A DNA stretch of 31,621 nt from Hemicentrotus pulcherrimus (Eukaryota > Echinodermata > Echinoidea > Camarodonta > Strongylocentrotidae), in NCBI GenBank assembly GCA_003118195.1, contig BEXV01000117.1:150955-182575 (forward strand), written 5' to 3'. The translations under genes and the position numbers were made by a program. Under the pieces are notes generated by a model that had not been told where the DNA came from, did not search any database, and saw only the letters and a list, made by a program, of their open reading frames with translations. This document shows positions 10,650-20,240 of the stretch, piece by piece; the first letter of the stretch is position 1; each line of letters opens with the position of its first letter.

Positions 10650-11648
10650 CTTGTAACGGTCCGATCTTGACATTAGCTAGGCGTAACTGAAAGGCAACTC
10701 AGACCCGGAGACATCACTTTCATTTGTGACATCAATCAAGCGATACCATCTAGGGAAAACATTAATAAGTTGTTGAAATGATAAGAATGCACCTAGTAAA
10801 CAATCCGTATACAATCGATGTATATCAAAAACCTTCTGTTCTAACACTTTTACTGGTCACTTTTTCAAAATGTCAGGAGGTAACCCGACAGTTTTCGAGC
10901 CAAGACTATTCTATCGCTGCGTCGCTATGTCGGCAATGTCGTCGCTAACTCGTCCCCAGATAATTCGGCCTAGGTGACGACACATTCGAAAACACCAACA
11001 CCACATTTTAAGAATTCCTGTTTGATCACAGGCTTAGTATTATTTTCATTCCCGGCGTATTATTTTCCTTCCCTTCTCCGTCGCAGTAGAGGATCTCCTA
11101 TCCAGCTACCACTGGTGACCGTTGCCGTGTCTTAGAGGTGTCGTGTTATGACTCTCAACAACACCAAGCTTTTAGTCCTTTCTGGAAAAATACGAAGCAA
11201 ATTTTGATTGCAAGAAATGATTCGGAACTAAAAATACCTTTAACCCAATTTTCTGTTGTTTTTTTTTCCTCAAAACACACACATGCATCATAATTGGCAA
11301 ATAACTAAATAGATGACTAAATAACTAAATGCACAAAACGATTAAAATAGCATGTGCATCAATAACGAGGCAGCGGTTTGATATTGGAATTAAAGTGGAC
11401 ATCACTAATCTCGGTAATGAGCGATTGATTGCTTTAGAAGAAAGAAAGGAAAGAGGATATGCATCAAAACTTTCTTCAAAATGATCTTCATGTTATTTTG
11501 GATGGATGGAATTAATATGCGCTTAGTTCATTCTGTTTTATTCACCAGTATGACACATTGTCGTTACCATTATACTGAAAGCTCTGTATGGAAGTAATAA
11601 TGGGGGTATTAATGGTGAAAGTGAAAGTCAAGAGGCAGGCTTAGAGGA
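10650..11648. other. AT-rich non-coding DNA
   Basis: No frame of note is seen. The 12-mer AAATAACTAAAT is repeated exactly at 11299-11310 and 11319-11330, a small local duplication. No other structure is visible before the G run at 11649. Confidence 0.55.
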
Positions 11649-11708
11649 GGGGGGGGGGGGGGGGGGGGGNNNNNNNNNNNNNNNNNNNNNNNNNNNGGGG
11701 GGGGGGGG
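11649..11708. other. Assembly gap inside a poly-G tract
   Basis: Twenty-one G residues (11649-11669) are followed by 27 N (11670-11696) and twelve more G (11697-11708). The gap is almost certainly a sequencing failure in a long homopolymer and not a real feature boundary. The proline run in the minus-strand frame 11628-11852 is an artefact of it. Confidence 0.95.
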
Positions 11709-12837
11709 TATGCGTTGTGTCCGAGCAGCAGTAGCAGCAGATGATTCTTCTAATACCCCCCATGCTAGTGGTGCCTTTGTCCTACAACCCCACGCAGGTG
11801 GAGCTGGCCTAAATCGCATTGGCGGGTAACATTCTGAGGATTTCCGCCTCATTCATCTTCACGAGGGCTTCGTCGTCTGCCCCGTCATTTCACCAAACTT
11901 AAACCCCCAATAGAATCTCGGTTAATATTTTATGATGACCTCTTTAATAAATCCAGGATGCTTGGTAATCAGAATTTTGTCCCCACTTCATGTCGATTTA
12001 CTGCCATGTCTAAATAATCTCGCATGCCGTAACTAGGCTTCCTAGCAGAAAGAACGAAAATGTGTTGCTACTTATAGCATTCATAGGCGTTTAGGTCTTG
12101 ATAATCAAGCAATGGAAAGTACCTAGCAGGACCTAACCGCTTCAACATTTGTATTTCATACCACGCTAATAAATACAGGTACAACCAGTATTAATCCACA
12201 ACAACATTATTTTCATTATTCTCATGGTCGAATACAGGGAAATTTCATTTTTGTTTGCAGTGAATTTGGGAGGGGTGGTGAGGAGGGGAGGGGCTTAGAC
12301 GCATGTATGTGTAATTGTTTATACTTATTCTAACAGACGTAACATACAACAAATAATAGAATCGTAGTGTTCAACCATGGAGTTTGGCAGATTAAACAAA
12401 CGATAGCGCACATGAATTAACATTTACAATGTTTTCCTCCGAGAAAGCAACACATCTTCAATCATGTGCATTCGACATCGGAATTTTTTGACATGCAGAA
12501 GTGGGTCAAATGCTGAAAAATATGAAAAAAGGGGAAGATTTTTATCATGGGTTCATTAACCATCAATGTTCGGTGGCGGCACCTGATCCCTCCCCGTGTT
12601 TATCACACGTTTTGAAACGCTGATTTGTGCTGTAAACAATCCATCACTCGCCATCGCTAACAAGGTTATATTCTCTCACTCAGTGTAGCCTGACTTCTGG
12701 GTGGAATGCCACCGATGTATACACTCTTGAAAAATTCCACCAAGAAAGTGCCCAATTTGAGGGGCATTTCCAACAAAAAGACGCGCCCCTAAAGACACCT
12801 GTATTGTTTGATTTATGTTGACGTGTATAATGCAGTC
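11709..12837. other. Non-coding DNA, no clear feature
   Basis: The first 150 bases after the gap are GC-richer, the rest plain AT-rich. A G-rich stretch lies at 12268-12296. One TGACCT half site is at 11936-11941. No gene or mobile element is recognised. Confidence 0.5.
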
Positions 12838-13022
12838 CAGTTTCCAAAGANGGGGAGCGACAAGTTCCGATAAGGTGTCCATTACGAATGTACTTCGGAA
12901 ATTTGGGCAGTTTAAGGCCACCTTGATCATGTAGATTGCTACTATTATTACCTTGAATGATGCATTTAAGTTTCAAAGGCGGGGTGAAGGGGGCGGGGGG
13001 GGATGCAATGGAAAATTTGGGC
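12838..13022 (+). repeat. Decayed local duplication
   Basis: Two segments contain the same pair of landmarks in the same order. CAGTTTCCAAAG-N-GGGG (12838-12855) then GGAAATTTGGGC (12897-12908) corresponds to AAGTTTCAAAGGCGGGG (12968-12984) then GGAAAATTTGGGC (13010-13022). The sequence between the landmarks has diverged. It may be the remains of a repeat element, and the single N at 12851 lies in the first copy. The overlapping minus-strand frames at 12676-12976 contain this N and match no family. Confidence 0.3.
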
Positions 13023-14524
13023 TAGAAGTTGCCCAACACCGGGCACTTTAAATTTTCGGAAAAGTTTTTTAAGGAGCCCTAACAATTTAAATCCTAGGTT
13101 TGCTTTGATATACAAAACCTTTCAAGAAATGGGTGAGGGCGGAGCAAGCCATCCCTGCCCCCTCAAACATTCCAAGTTTTTCATGATTACAAGTATGGGG
13201 AGGGTTAGAAAGGAGAGGGTGTGGATGCATCAGGGATGGGGTTGAAGAAGATGCCTGTCCATGTATCATTTCCGAGATGGGCGGAGGTAGACAATCTGAA
13301 ACGTTGATTGATGCCCTTCCTGACTCTACGTCTCTACCAAAAATGTACCAGAACAAATTTCGAACCCGATATATGTGTATAGCATTGTCGGGATAAATAA
13401 CAATTTATCTTTCAGTGATACTAGAATAATAGTTGTGCTACTAACCCCCGTGCGATATGAATTATTACCATTAACATTATCATAGGAAGGAGACAATATT
13501 GTTAGTAGACTTTTGCCATGTCAGTTAATCCCGATAAATGTATGAATCGAACCGTATGGGCCCAGATGATCCACGACTTGTGGCCATTTTTGTTGTTGAG
13601 ATAACAACTTACGTAGAGAAACACAGAGAGGGAAGATGGCTACCTCTAAGGCTCGATATGATGTCAACAAAGCCTGTCCGTCTACAATCAAAAAAAATTA
13701 GATCATCAAAGTCGTTGAGTCACCTCATCGCTCATCTCAAATCCTTTGTTCACAGTATTCACAGGGAACAAGAAACGTTTGATTCCCCCCTAAATTTAAT
13801 TTGAGATGAGTTTATTGATTTTAAGAGCTTCGCAATAATTAGTGAATGCTGGCTAGAATAATATCGTCACCTTAAACGACCCTAAATAGTGGATGATTGA
13901 TGACAAATGCCTGAGAATATGAAGAAATTTGCAACCAATGTTTCAGCATTATAACTTTCTGATATAACCGGAAAACTCGTGGTATAAAACCGCTATAACA
14001 ACAACCTTAGGAATACAACAAAGATGAATAAAAGGAGAAATATCCCAGTCTATTGAATTTGAAAGGGATAATTAAAGTCAAGTTCATGCTCCATCTTTGG
14101 GGGAACGAATTCTGGCAAATAATGTCGGGCCATGGAACCGAGTTAGAGCAATAATAAGGAGGGGCTGCCTTCTTCTTTTATGCTCTAATCACGGATGGAG
14201 TAAGATATTGTTGAAGAACATATGTCATGAAGCCAGGCTGATTTACAGACAGATGATCCGAGTGCTTTTCCATTCACCTGCCTCTTCACTTTCAAGATGT
14301 CAGATCCAATTTGCCAGATATTGTATCCTCATGGAGATGAATGGATGCGAATATTTCTTGCATTGAGATGCTCTTGTAAAAAGGTTTGTAGACGGTTGAG
14401 GGCACGATCGACGAAGAAGTAGAACGTCCCATTCGTTTTAGAGATCAACAATTAAGGGGAACTACATTCGATTTTCCGTAAAACATGAACTGCATCAGAA
14501 AACGCGGAGAGAAAGAGAAAATCT
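13023..14524. other. Non-coding DNA, short frames rejected
   Basis: Plus-strand frames at 13003-13245, 13538-13804 and 14097-14366 are 80-89 codons long. They show no domain or paired splice signals. 13130-13260 is G-rich on the plus strand. No repeat family is recognised. Confidence 0.5.
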
Positions 14525-14539
14525 ATGTATATAAAAATA

Positions 14540-14763
14540 AATAAATACATATATATATATATATACATATTTATATACACACATACACATACATACATAC
14601 ACACGCACACACACACAAATAAATATGTTTATATAAATATTTTGGTATTGGAAACGTATCAAGTATCAATTTCCAACGAGTTCCTTATCACCACACCTTC
14701 CAAAATGGTATACATATACATATTATTTATTTATTTATTTTTTTTTTTTTTTTTTTGGGGGGG
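14540..14763. repeat. AT/AC microsatellite and T19-G7 junction
   Basis: An AT array (about 14549-14564) passes into ACAC/ACAT repeats up to about 14620. After about 80 bases of unique sequence, TTTA repeats lead into T19 (14738-14756), directly followed by G7 (14757-14763). The T-to-G junction is the reverse complement of the C10-A21 junction at the window end. It may be a decayed retroposon tail or a simple-repeat artefact. Confidence 0.75.
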
Positions 14764-16107
14764 TGCGGGGTTTTCAGGGCATTATTCATGCAGCTGACAA
14801 GGAGATAACATTGAGCTATATATCGAAGAAACTTTCAAGCAATGCTAATTTATCTACAATTATTTATTACGATCTATCGTGCATTATTCATCCATTCTGG
14901 CTATACTCGTCCATTTCCACGTCCCACTTCTTCTCCGTATATCTTATCTAGGAATGTCAACAATTTACTTTAATATCCAACCATTAAAACCTTATCTCTA
15001 TATCATCGCAAAATGCCAGGCCTGCCTTTAAAATCATGCTCATAGAAGGGGGAACACGATCATTATAAAACAGAGAAATTGTCTCGCGTATGATATCATA
15101 TTTGCAATTCAGATTTTGTCTTTTAAAGCCGCGTTGTCAGTTATAGCCAAGAAAGGATCATTCAGTGATCAGAGTAGCCATATATTCTCGCCAACCCCTT
15201 CGCGAAAAAAAGTTGGTTTGGTGGAGTTTCAGTCAGCCATTTCGGATTAAACCGGTACATTTTGCATATGTGGCTTTCATTAAGCAAGTCAATACTCAAT
15301 AGGATTCATATCTGCTCCATTTTATGCGATTAGAGTACGCACCATGATGATTGATCGCATGTGTGTATCTACAACATTTTTTTTGTTGCTTCAAACAGAA
15401 AAAGAGGGCAGGAGAAAGTGTTCTCACATCCAATCTGATTTCTTCTTATATCAACCGTCAAGCCTCATGATAATTTCTAAAGGAATGTATTATCATAGGC
15501 TTTTGGAATGAAGAGGCGAAGGATATTTCTTTTAGTTTCATTTTGGGATGATTATGTTTTAAAATACATGCACCTAACAATATTTTTGGGAAGCACATCA
15601 TCTTTTGAAGTTTAAACGTAAGAAATAGAAATAGATCAAAAGATTAAAATACCTAAATTAAAGGTACGCATTGTGGTTGAATGAAACTGGCATTTAAACT
15701 ATGCAACACAAGTCCTTTCACAAGTGATTTCACAAGTCAATGCTGTCATAACTAATAGTGACACATTAATATGTGATATTAAAAAAAGGGCTCTAAAAAC
15801 ACAGAAATTCTTGTAGATAACAAAGAAAAATAATATACCGAATATTCGCACCAAGTGCCCTCTTATCAGTGGAGAAAAATATACCCTTTGTGAAACAGGC
15901 TTGCAAATTGCTGAGAGCTGCATCAATAACTGCTTTGGTATTTTATTAATCAAGACAAGCGGACTGGGCAATTATCGGTTGTACCCGACGTATTTGAGCT
16001 TCATTTATTCATTGAACAATAGCCAACGCTCTCTCGATGAGACGTAAACTCGAGCAAATTGGGTAGGGTTGAGCATCTCCCGTCGGTGTAAAAAGAAAAA
16101 AAAATAA
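14764..16107. other. AT-rich non-coding DNA
   Basis: Minus frame 15699-15971 (90 codons) has no motif and no splice signals. No repeat arrays or motif clusters were seen. A five-base inverted repeat around 15148-15166 (GATCA/TGATC) is of no evident importance. Confidence 0.55.
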
Positions 16108-16493
16108 CACGTGACTTCTGTTATATCATGTTTCAAAGGACAAACTTCTTCTTTTCACTTTAAGAAGGTTATCCCTTGAAATATGATACAAATTTCGTCC
16201 TTGTTAAAACGAAACAGATAAAGCCAATCAAAAATTAGCGCAACATTTATTATTATTCTTACTACTACAAGTGTATATGTTTGTGTCACAACAAATCTTC
16301 CAATCGCAGTGAACGAGGATGACATTTTCTGTGACCTCACAGTCAGTCACCAGGTCAAAGGTCACCAGACATACGTTTTGTCATGCATAACGAGGAGTGT
16401 TCGTCTGTATAGCCTGAAGAGATATCGCTCTGTCAACGCGAAGAGGCCTACAGAGATCTAATGACGTCACACTACGTTATGGTGTTTGTAAGT
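16108..16493 (+). promoter_or_regulatory. Candidate promoter/enhancer: E-box, DR1, CRE
   Basis: In order come CACGTGAC at 16108-16115, TGACCT at 16332-16337, a perfect DR1 (AGGTCA-A-AGGTCA) at 16352-16364, and a perfect CRE (TGACGTCA) at 16462-16469. A splice-donor-like GTAAGT follows at 16488-16493. DR1 is the preferred element of HNF4, COUP-TF and RXR/PPAR-type receptors. CRE is bound by CREB/ATF. The sites fit a regulated promoter for something transcribed to the right, with a YY1-type start at 16867. No TATA box is obvious. The evidence is motif density only. Confidence 0.4.
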
Positions 16494-16855
16494 AGAGATA
16501 AAAAAGCAAGTGTTACACTTTTTTCTCATTCGTCACCGTAATATATGCCGTTTTCCTTTCAGGGTTCTCCCTCGCATCCATTATAGTTGACATTACATCG
16601 AGGACAAATAATTAAAGAGTTAGCCATTTTAAATATAGGCAGTATACTTAAATCAACGGCTCATTTTCCTTGCGGTTATCATTTAAATTTATCTTTGCTT
16701 GTAGAGAGCCAATTTCTTCCGAACATGATCTCCAGGTTTCTTCTCTTTGATTACTCACCCCTTCTAAATCATTCTGTTGGACTACCAATGCCACTATACA
16801 AGTCCAGTCTGCGGTTGGAATGGCAAGAGGACAAAAAACGGTTAAGAAGGCCGCG
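16494..16855. other. AT-rich stretch between motif cluster and small ORF
   Basis: A splice-acceptor-like TTTTCCTTTCAG ends at 16562, giving a possible 75-base intron with the donor at 16488. No reading frame continues across it for long. The frame from 16587 begins at TTG and is not supported. Confidence 0.3.
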
Positions 16856-16936
16856 ATGGTGAAAGCAAGATGGCGTCTTGTCGGCGAAGAGGAGGCCATT
16901 CTTGTGATGACCCGTGTTGCAAGACGTAGCGGATGA
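16856..16936 (+). CDS. Small ORF (26 codons) in strong start context
   Basis: ATG at 16856 in the context GCCGCGATGG gives a 26-codon frame ending in TGA at 16934-16936. It begins MVKARWRLVGEEEAIL. An overlapping ATG at 16870, in the context AAGATGGCG, opens a second 19-codon frame. AAGATGGCG (16867-16875) is also the canonical YY1 motif, which in many animal genes overlaps the start region. The patch is GC-richer than its flanks and lies about 390 bases downstream of the CRE at 16462. It could be an upstream ORF, a small peptide or a chance frame. No homologue is recognised. Confidence 0.15.
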   Translation: MVKARWRLVGEEEAILVMTRVARRSG

Positions 16937-17460
16937 TTAGAATTGGAATGGATACATGATTGACAAAACTGACAACACGATCCATTACTCTCCTAATAAC
17001 ACCCACTAATGTGTTGTAAATGTCGGCAAAAAAATGGCAAGAAATAATTTAGTCTCTACTCTTTTCTTTTGCCATACGGCTCATGCACGAGATACAAATT
17101 ACCTTTCAAGGCAAAATGATATAAATTCGTGTCAATTGCATGTTATAGAAACACACCTGAAGATCAGTAATCAAAGTTTATGTATGACAATTCTAACAAC
17201 TTGAACAAATGTATCAAAAATGAAGGAAATGAAGGAAGGACTTACAAGTAGAAGTATTACAAGATCTTGAAATTTGCCAATGATATCAATGTTTCCTAAA
17301 GTCTTTACATGTCTTAAAAAAGTGTAATGATAGCTATAGTGAATGCCATGAGGAAAACTGCATTGTCACATGGTTCAAAGGACACAGATTCAACCTGAAC
17401 TTTTTCTTTATTATCAACCTTTAGGATCGGCTGGAAAACTCATGGGATGCTTCACAACAG
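16937..17460. other. AT-rich non-coding DNA
   Basis: No gene, repeat or motif cluster is seen before the SINE. A plus-strand frame starting at 17370 runs into the SINE head and is not a gene. Confidence 0.55.
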
Positions 17461-17703
17461 GTGTGATGGCTCAGTCAGTAGAGCGTCCACCTCACAACCG
17501 GGAGGTCGTGGTTTCGAACCCCGGCCGCGTCATACCAAAATACGTTAAAAGACGGGAGTTGCTGCTACCCTGATAGGCGTTCAACAATAAAGAGATAAAG
17601 CAACGTCGATCTGGCGCTGCTCAGTGGCTGCCAGGCTCGCGATCAATTGGGCAAAAATAATTTCCATTTTCGGTTTAATAAAATTTGGAGTGGACTTTAA
17701 AAG

Positions 17704-17736
<33 letters not shown>

Positions 17737-17741
17737 TATTA
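17461..17741 (+). mobile_element. tRNA-derived SINE with (ATT)n tail
   Basis: The head (17461-17530) is tRNA-like. An A-box-like TGGCTCAGTCAG lies at 17467-17478 and a B-box-like GTTTCGAACCC at 17511-17521. The T stem (17507-17511 with 17519-17523) pairs at 4 of 5 positions. The anticodon-loop position reads CAC (Val-like), but the anticodon and acceptor stems are degraded, so this is not a working tRNA. A tRNA-unrelated body follows (17531-17703), including GGGAGTTGCTGCTACCCT, and the element ends in an ATT array (17704-17741). This is the standard plan of a Pol III-transcribed short retroposon mobilised by a partner LINE. I recall similar bodies from sea-urchin sequence, but the family name is not certain. 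No clear target-site duplication is visible, which suggests an old insertion. Confidence 0.8.
17704..17741. repeat. (ATT)n tail of the SINE
   Basis: About twelve ATT units close the SINE. Many tRNA-derived SINEs end in short simple repeats of this kind. The array may have expanded after insertion. Confidence 0.85.
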
Positions 17742-17837
17742 TATTCAGTACCAATCGTGTTAACACACAGTGTTATTTCATACATTGACCAAAGTTAATG
17801 TGTGATTCACAATGGTCCCAATGGCTTTCCTTTTCAG

Positions 17838-17889
17838 GTTCGATTCTTGGACTGGTGCAGTCGACAAGGAGTTTATTCAATGTCTGTGA
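17838..17889 (+). CDS. Possible tiny terminal exon with AATAAA
   Basis: A good acceptor (CTTTCCTTTTCAG, ending 17837) precedes a frame reading FDSWTGAVDKEFIQCL that stops at TGA 17887-17889. AATAAA follows at 17891-17896. The order acceptor, short open frame, stop and polyadenylation signal fits a last coding exon. All parts are short and could be coincidence, and no upstream exon is identified. Confidence 0.12.
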
Positions 17890-18021
17890 GAATAAAAGCC
17901 AAATGAATACAGGTTCTTTCTCTGGTCCTGACTGATTTGTCGTGTACAACACTCTACACCTCCCGTGTATCGTAGGTATCGAAATGAATGTTTGGCACAT
18001 TTGGTTTCGGAAAATTTAGAT

Positions 18022-18350
18022 TGGGAGGAGGTGTGATAAACACAAAAGAAGAGGGGGAGGGTAGGGGAAACCTCTTTAATTTGACAACCTTCAAGCGGTG
18101 TTCCGACCGCTGGTGGTGGGGCATGACAAGCGAGAAGAGAAAGAAAAACATGAGAAAGGGAGAATTCTGAATCAATGGAATAAGGTTTCCGACCTCGCGT
18201 GACCCTCGCTTTTGCGAAAACCAAGAGGGTCGCGCACACCCAATCAAAGCCCTACGCCATAATTCTGAGGTATGGACCAGAAAGAGAAGAACAAGGAGAA
18301 GGAGGGAGGGGAAAAGCAAGAGAGAGACGGTGAGAGGGGGAAAGACATGC
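18022..18350. repeat. Purine-rich plus strand (interrupted)
   Basis: The plus strand is dominated by A and G at 18030-18070, 18126-18175 and 18274-18345 (AGAAGAACAAGGAGAAGGAG-type runs). The overlapping minus-strand frames at 17877-18319 are therefore rich in Leu, Phe, Pro and Ser and should not be taken as proteins. A strong hairpin at 18197-18235 interrupts the tract. Confidence 0.7.
18197..18235. other. Strong GC-rich hairpin
   Basis: Arms 18197-18207 (GCGTGACCCTC) and 18225-18235 (GAGGGTCGCGC) pair over 11 positions with a single G-T wobble, around a 17-base loop. The loop contains a second small foldback, TTTT-GCG-AAAA (18210-18220). It stands out from the AT-rich flanks. It could be a structured RNA, a cruciform-forming site, a transcription-factor palindrome or a transposon remnant. 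Nothing in the sequence decides between these. Confidence 0.5.
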
Positions 18351-20094
18351 CTGGAATATTATTCCTCGCTCTCGTAGGCCGAGACACTCTGACTGTCGTC
18401 AACAGATGTGTCCGAGATGTGGAGACTTTGCATCAACAAAAGATTCAGAACACAAACTCCGTTCCACTTCCGGGAGCCTGTTTTTCTTCTTCTCAAATCT
18501 CTCCCCGTTCCCTTCCACGCTGCACCCCTTAACTCAACTCAGTCGATATCCCAAATCTCAAAAACCCGCTATACCTGTCGTATTGCTCTCCTACGCCGAA
18601 CAACACACTCGCATACCCATTCCCTACAACAAAACACATATTTCTTAACTCGATTGCTTATATAAATAAGGACCGAAATGTGTTATTTTAAATCATCTTC
18701 TACATTTTATACCTGTCAAGTATCGATTTTTTCCCTTTTACATCAATGCAATTCCCCAATATTGAATTTAAGAAGCATTTTATACTGATAGTGCCTTATA
18801 CTGTGGTTTAAACATCTATTATACAAGTCCTTTTCCAATAATTTTAAGAACACTATCTTTTTTTAAAATACAGCGCAAAGTCCTACACCGTTAATCATGA
18901 CAACAAAAAAATGAATTGAAAGGAGTTTTTCTTTAATGAGAGGGGAGTCTCGACACCATTTTACGTAATAACACGAGTGAATAGAAAGAGGTGAAGACTG
19001 AGGTTCCCCTCTCTTCTCCCTAGGTTCAATTTTGGTTGTTTGCCCCCTCCCCTCCCCCGATATCTGACGACACGTCATCCACTTAGGTCATCACCAAAAA
19101 TGAATTATTAGTCATATCTCAGATCTCCACTATCATTAGTCATAACTACCAACAAATTGCAGTCAAATTCGGTAGCAGATCAATAGGAAAATGGGGCATT
19201 CAGACAAAGATACAAGAGCAATTAATGTCTACCCTTCAAGTTCAAGGTTTTTAATTCACGATTTCACCGGTGCAAAAACAATATTGTTAATCAGTACGAA
19301 ATAGTAAGGATTAGCATTTAGAATATGCCGTTCAAATACATAATATGGAATCCAGTTATATTTTCTGATTTTCCCCAATTCTTTGTAACTATTTTGTGAG
19401 TTGTGTATCCCTTGTGTACTTGTTTTCAAGTATTATTCAGTAGAGAAAAATTCGGGACACACAAAGCATGGACTTAATAAGACAAAGGCCTTCACATCAA
19501 GATAACTTCTCCTACAAGAATATATTTCTGAATCTGACATCGCATCACATATAGCACAAGGTTCATAACCTTTAACATTGGTATTTATGAGCAAAACCTA
19601 CTTCGTATGATATTTCTGTTTTATAATTGATCATTATAAAGATGATTAAAATCTAATTTTGTAAGTTTTAGACGGGTTCGTAGGCTTTCTATGAATGCTT
19701 AATAAATTATTTCAGTTAAGAGAAGTGAATTTTTGTTTGGCTCTTATCAGTTCATCAAACTTCTTATAAAAGTTAGGCTATGTATTGTCTATTTTTATAA
19801 TGAGGTTGTCGATAAAATGTATATTTTCTGGGCATTTGTATCAAATCGTTTGCTATTGGATTTTTAGATAATGGTTCGCAATTTTTCAAATAACAAAAAA
19901 ATAAACCGATAAATCATTAAAATTAATGTCTTTCGAAAAGACTATTTTGACAAGTGTTAAATAGTATTTCTTCTTAACTATGGCCACAACAAAAATTGCC
20001 GTAGTTTGATTTTGAACATCAACATCTTTTACTAAAAATAACATTGACATTAGTTCACTAAATCAAGGCAAAGATTATCACTATAGTTCTAGGG
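18351..20094. other. Non-coding DNA, mostly AT-rich
   Basis: Frames at 18272-18665 on the plus strand overlap in different phases and have no motif. The minus frame at 18863-19078 is likewise unsupported. From 19080 to 20090 the sequence is very AT-rich with no frame above 60 codons. No mobile element was recognised. Confidence 0.55.
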
Positions 20095-20240
20095 GAGTAA
20101 AGAATATGAAAACAAATGGAAGAAAAGAGGGAGAAAGAGAAGGAGGAAGGTAATAATATGAAAAGGAAGACAAAAGGGAAGAAGGGAACGGGAAGAACTA
20201 AGAGGAAAGAGGAGTTGAGAATTTGAGAGAGAAAACAGAA
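20095..20240. repeat. Purine-rich tract
   Basis: For about 145 bases the plus strand is almost entirely A and G (GGGAGAAAGAGAAGGAGGAA-type runs) with few pyrimidines. Long homopurine stretches can form triplex DNA and often mark nuclease-sensitive sites. The minus frame at 20089-20382 is a compositional artefact. Confidence 0.8.

Noticed and set aside
11628..11852. Proline-rich minus-strand frame
   Set aside because: The proline run is the translated poly-G/N gap.
12676..12976. Two minus-strand frames with an ambiguous residue
   Set aside because: They overlap in different phases, contain an N, and coincide with a decayed duplication.
13542..13552. Minus-strand B-box-like GGTTCGATTCA suggesting another tRNA or SINE
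   Set aside because: The flanking bases do not form a T stem and no A box lies at the right distance.
13538..13804. 88-codon ATG-initiated plus-strand frame
   Set aside because: No recognisable motif, no paired splice sites, and a length common by chance.
17461..17530. A functional tRNA-Val(CAC) gene
   Set aside because: The anticodon and acceptor stems do not pair properly, and the unit is fused to a SINE body and ATT tail. It is a retroposon head.
17877..18319. Overlapping minus-strand frames of about 120 codons with hydrophobic starts
   Set aside because: They are open because the plus strand is purine-rich. The Leu/Phe/Ser/Pro content is compositional, and two frames overlap in different phases.
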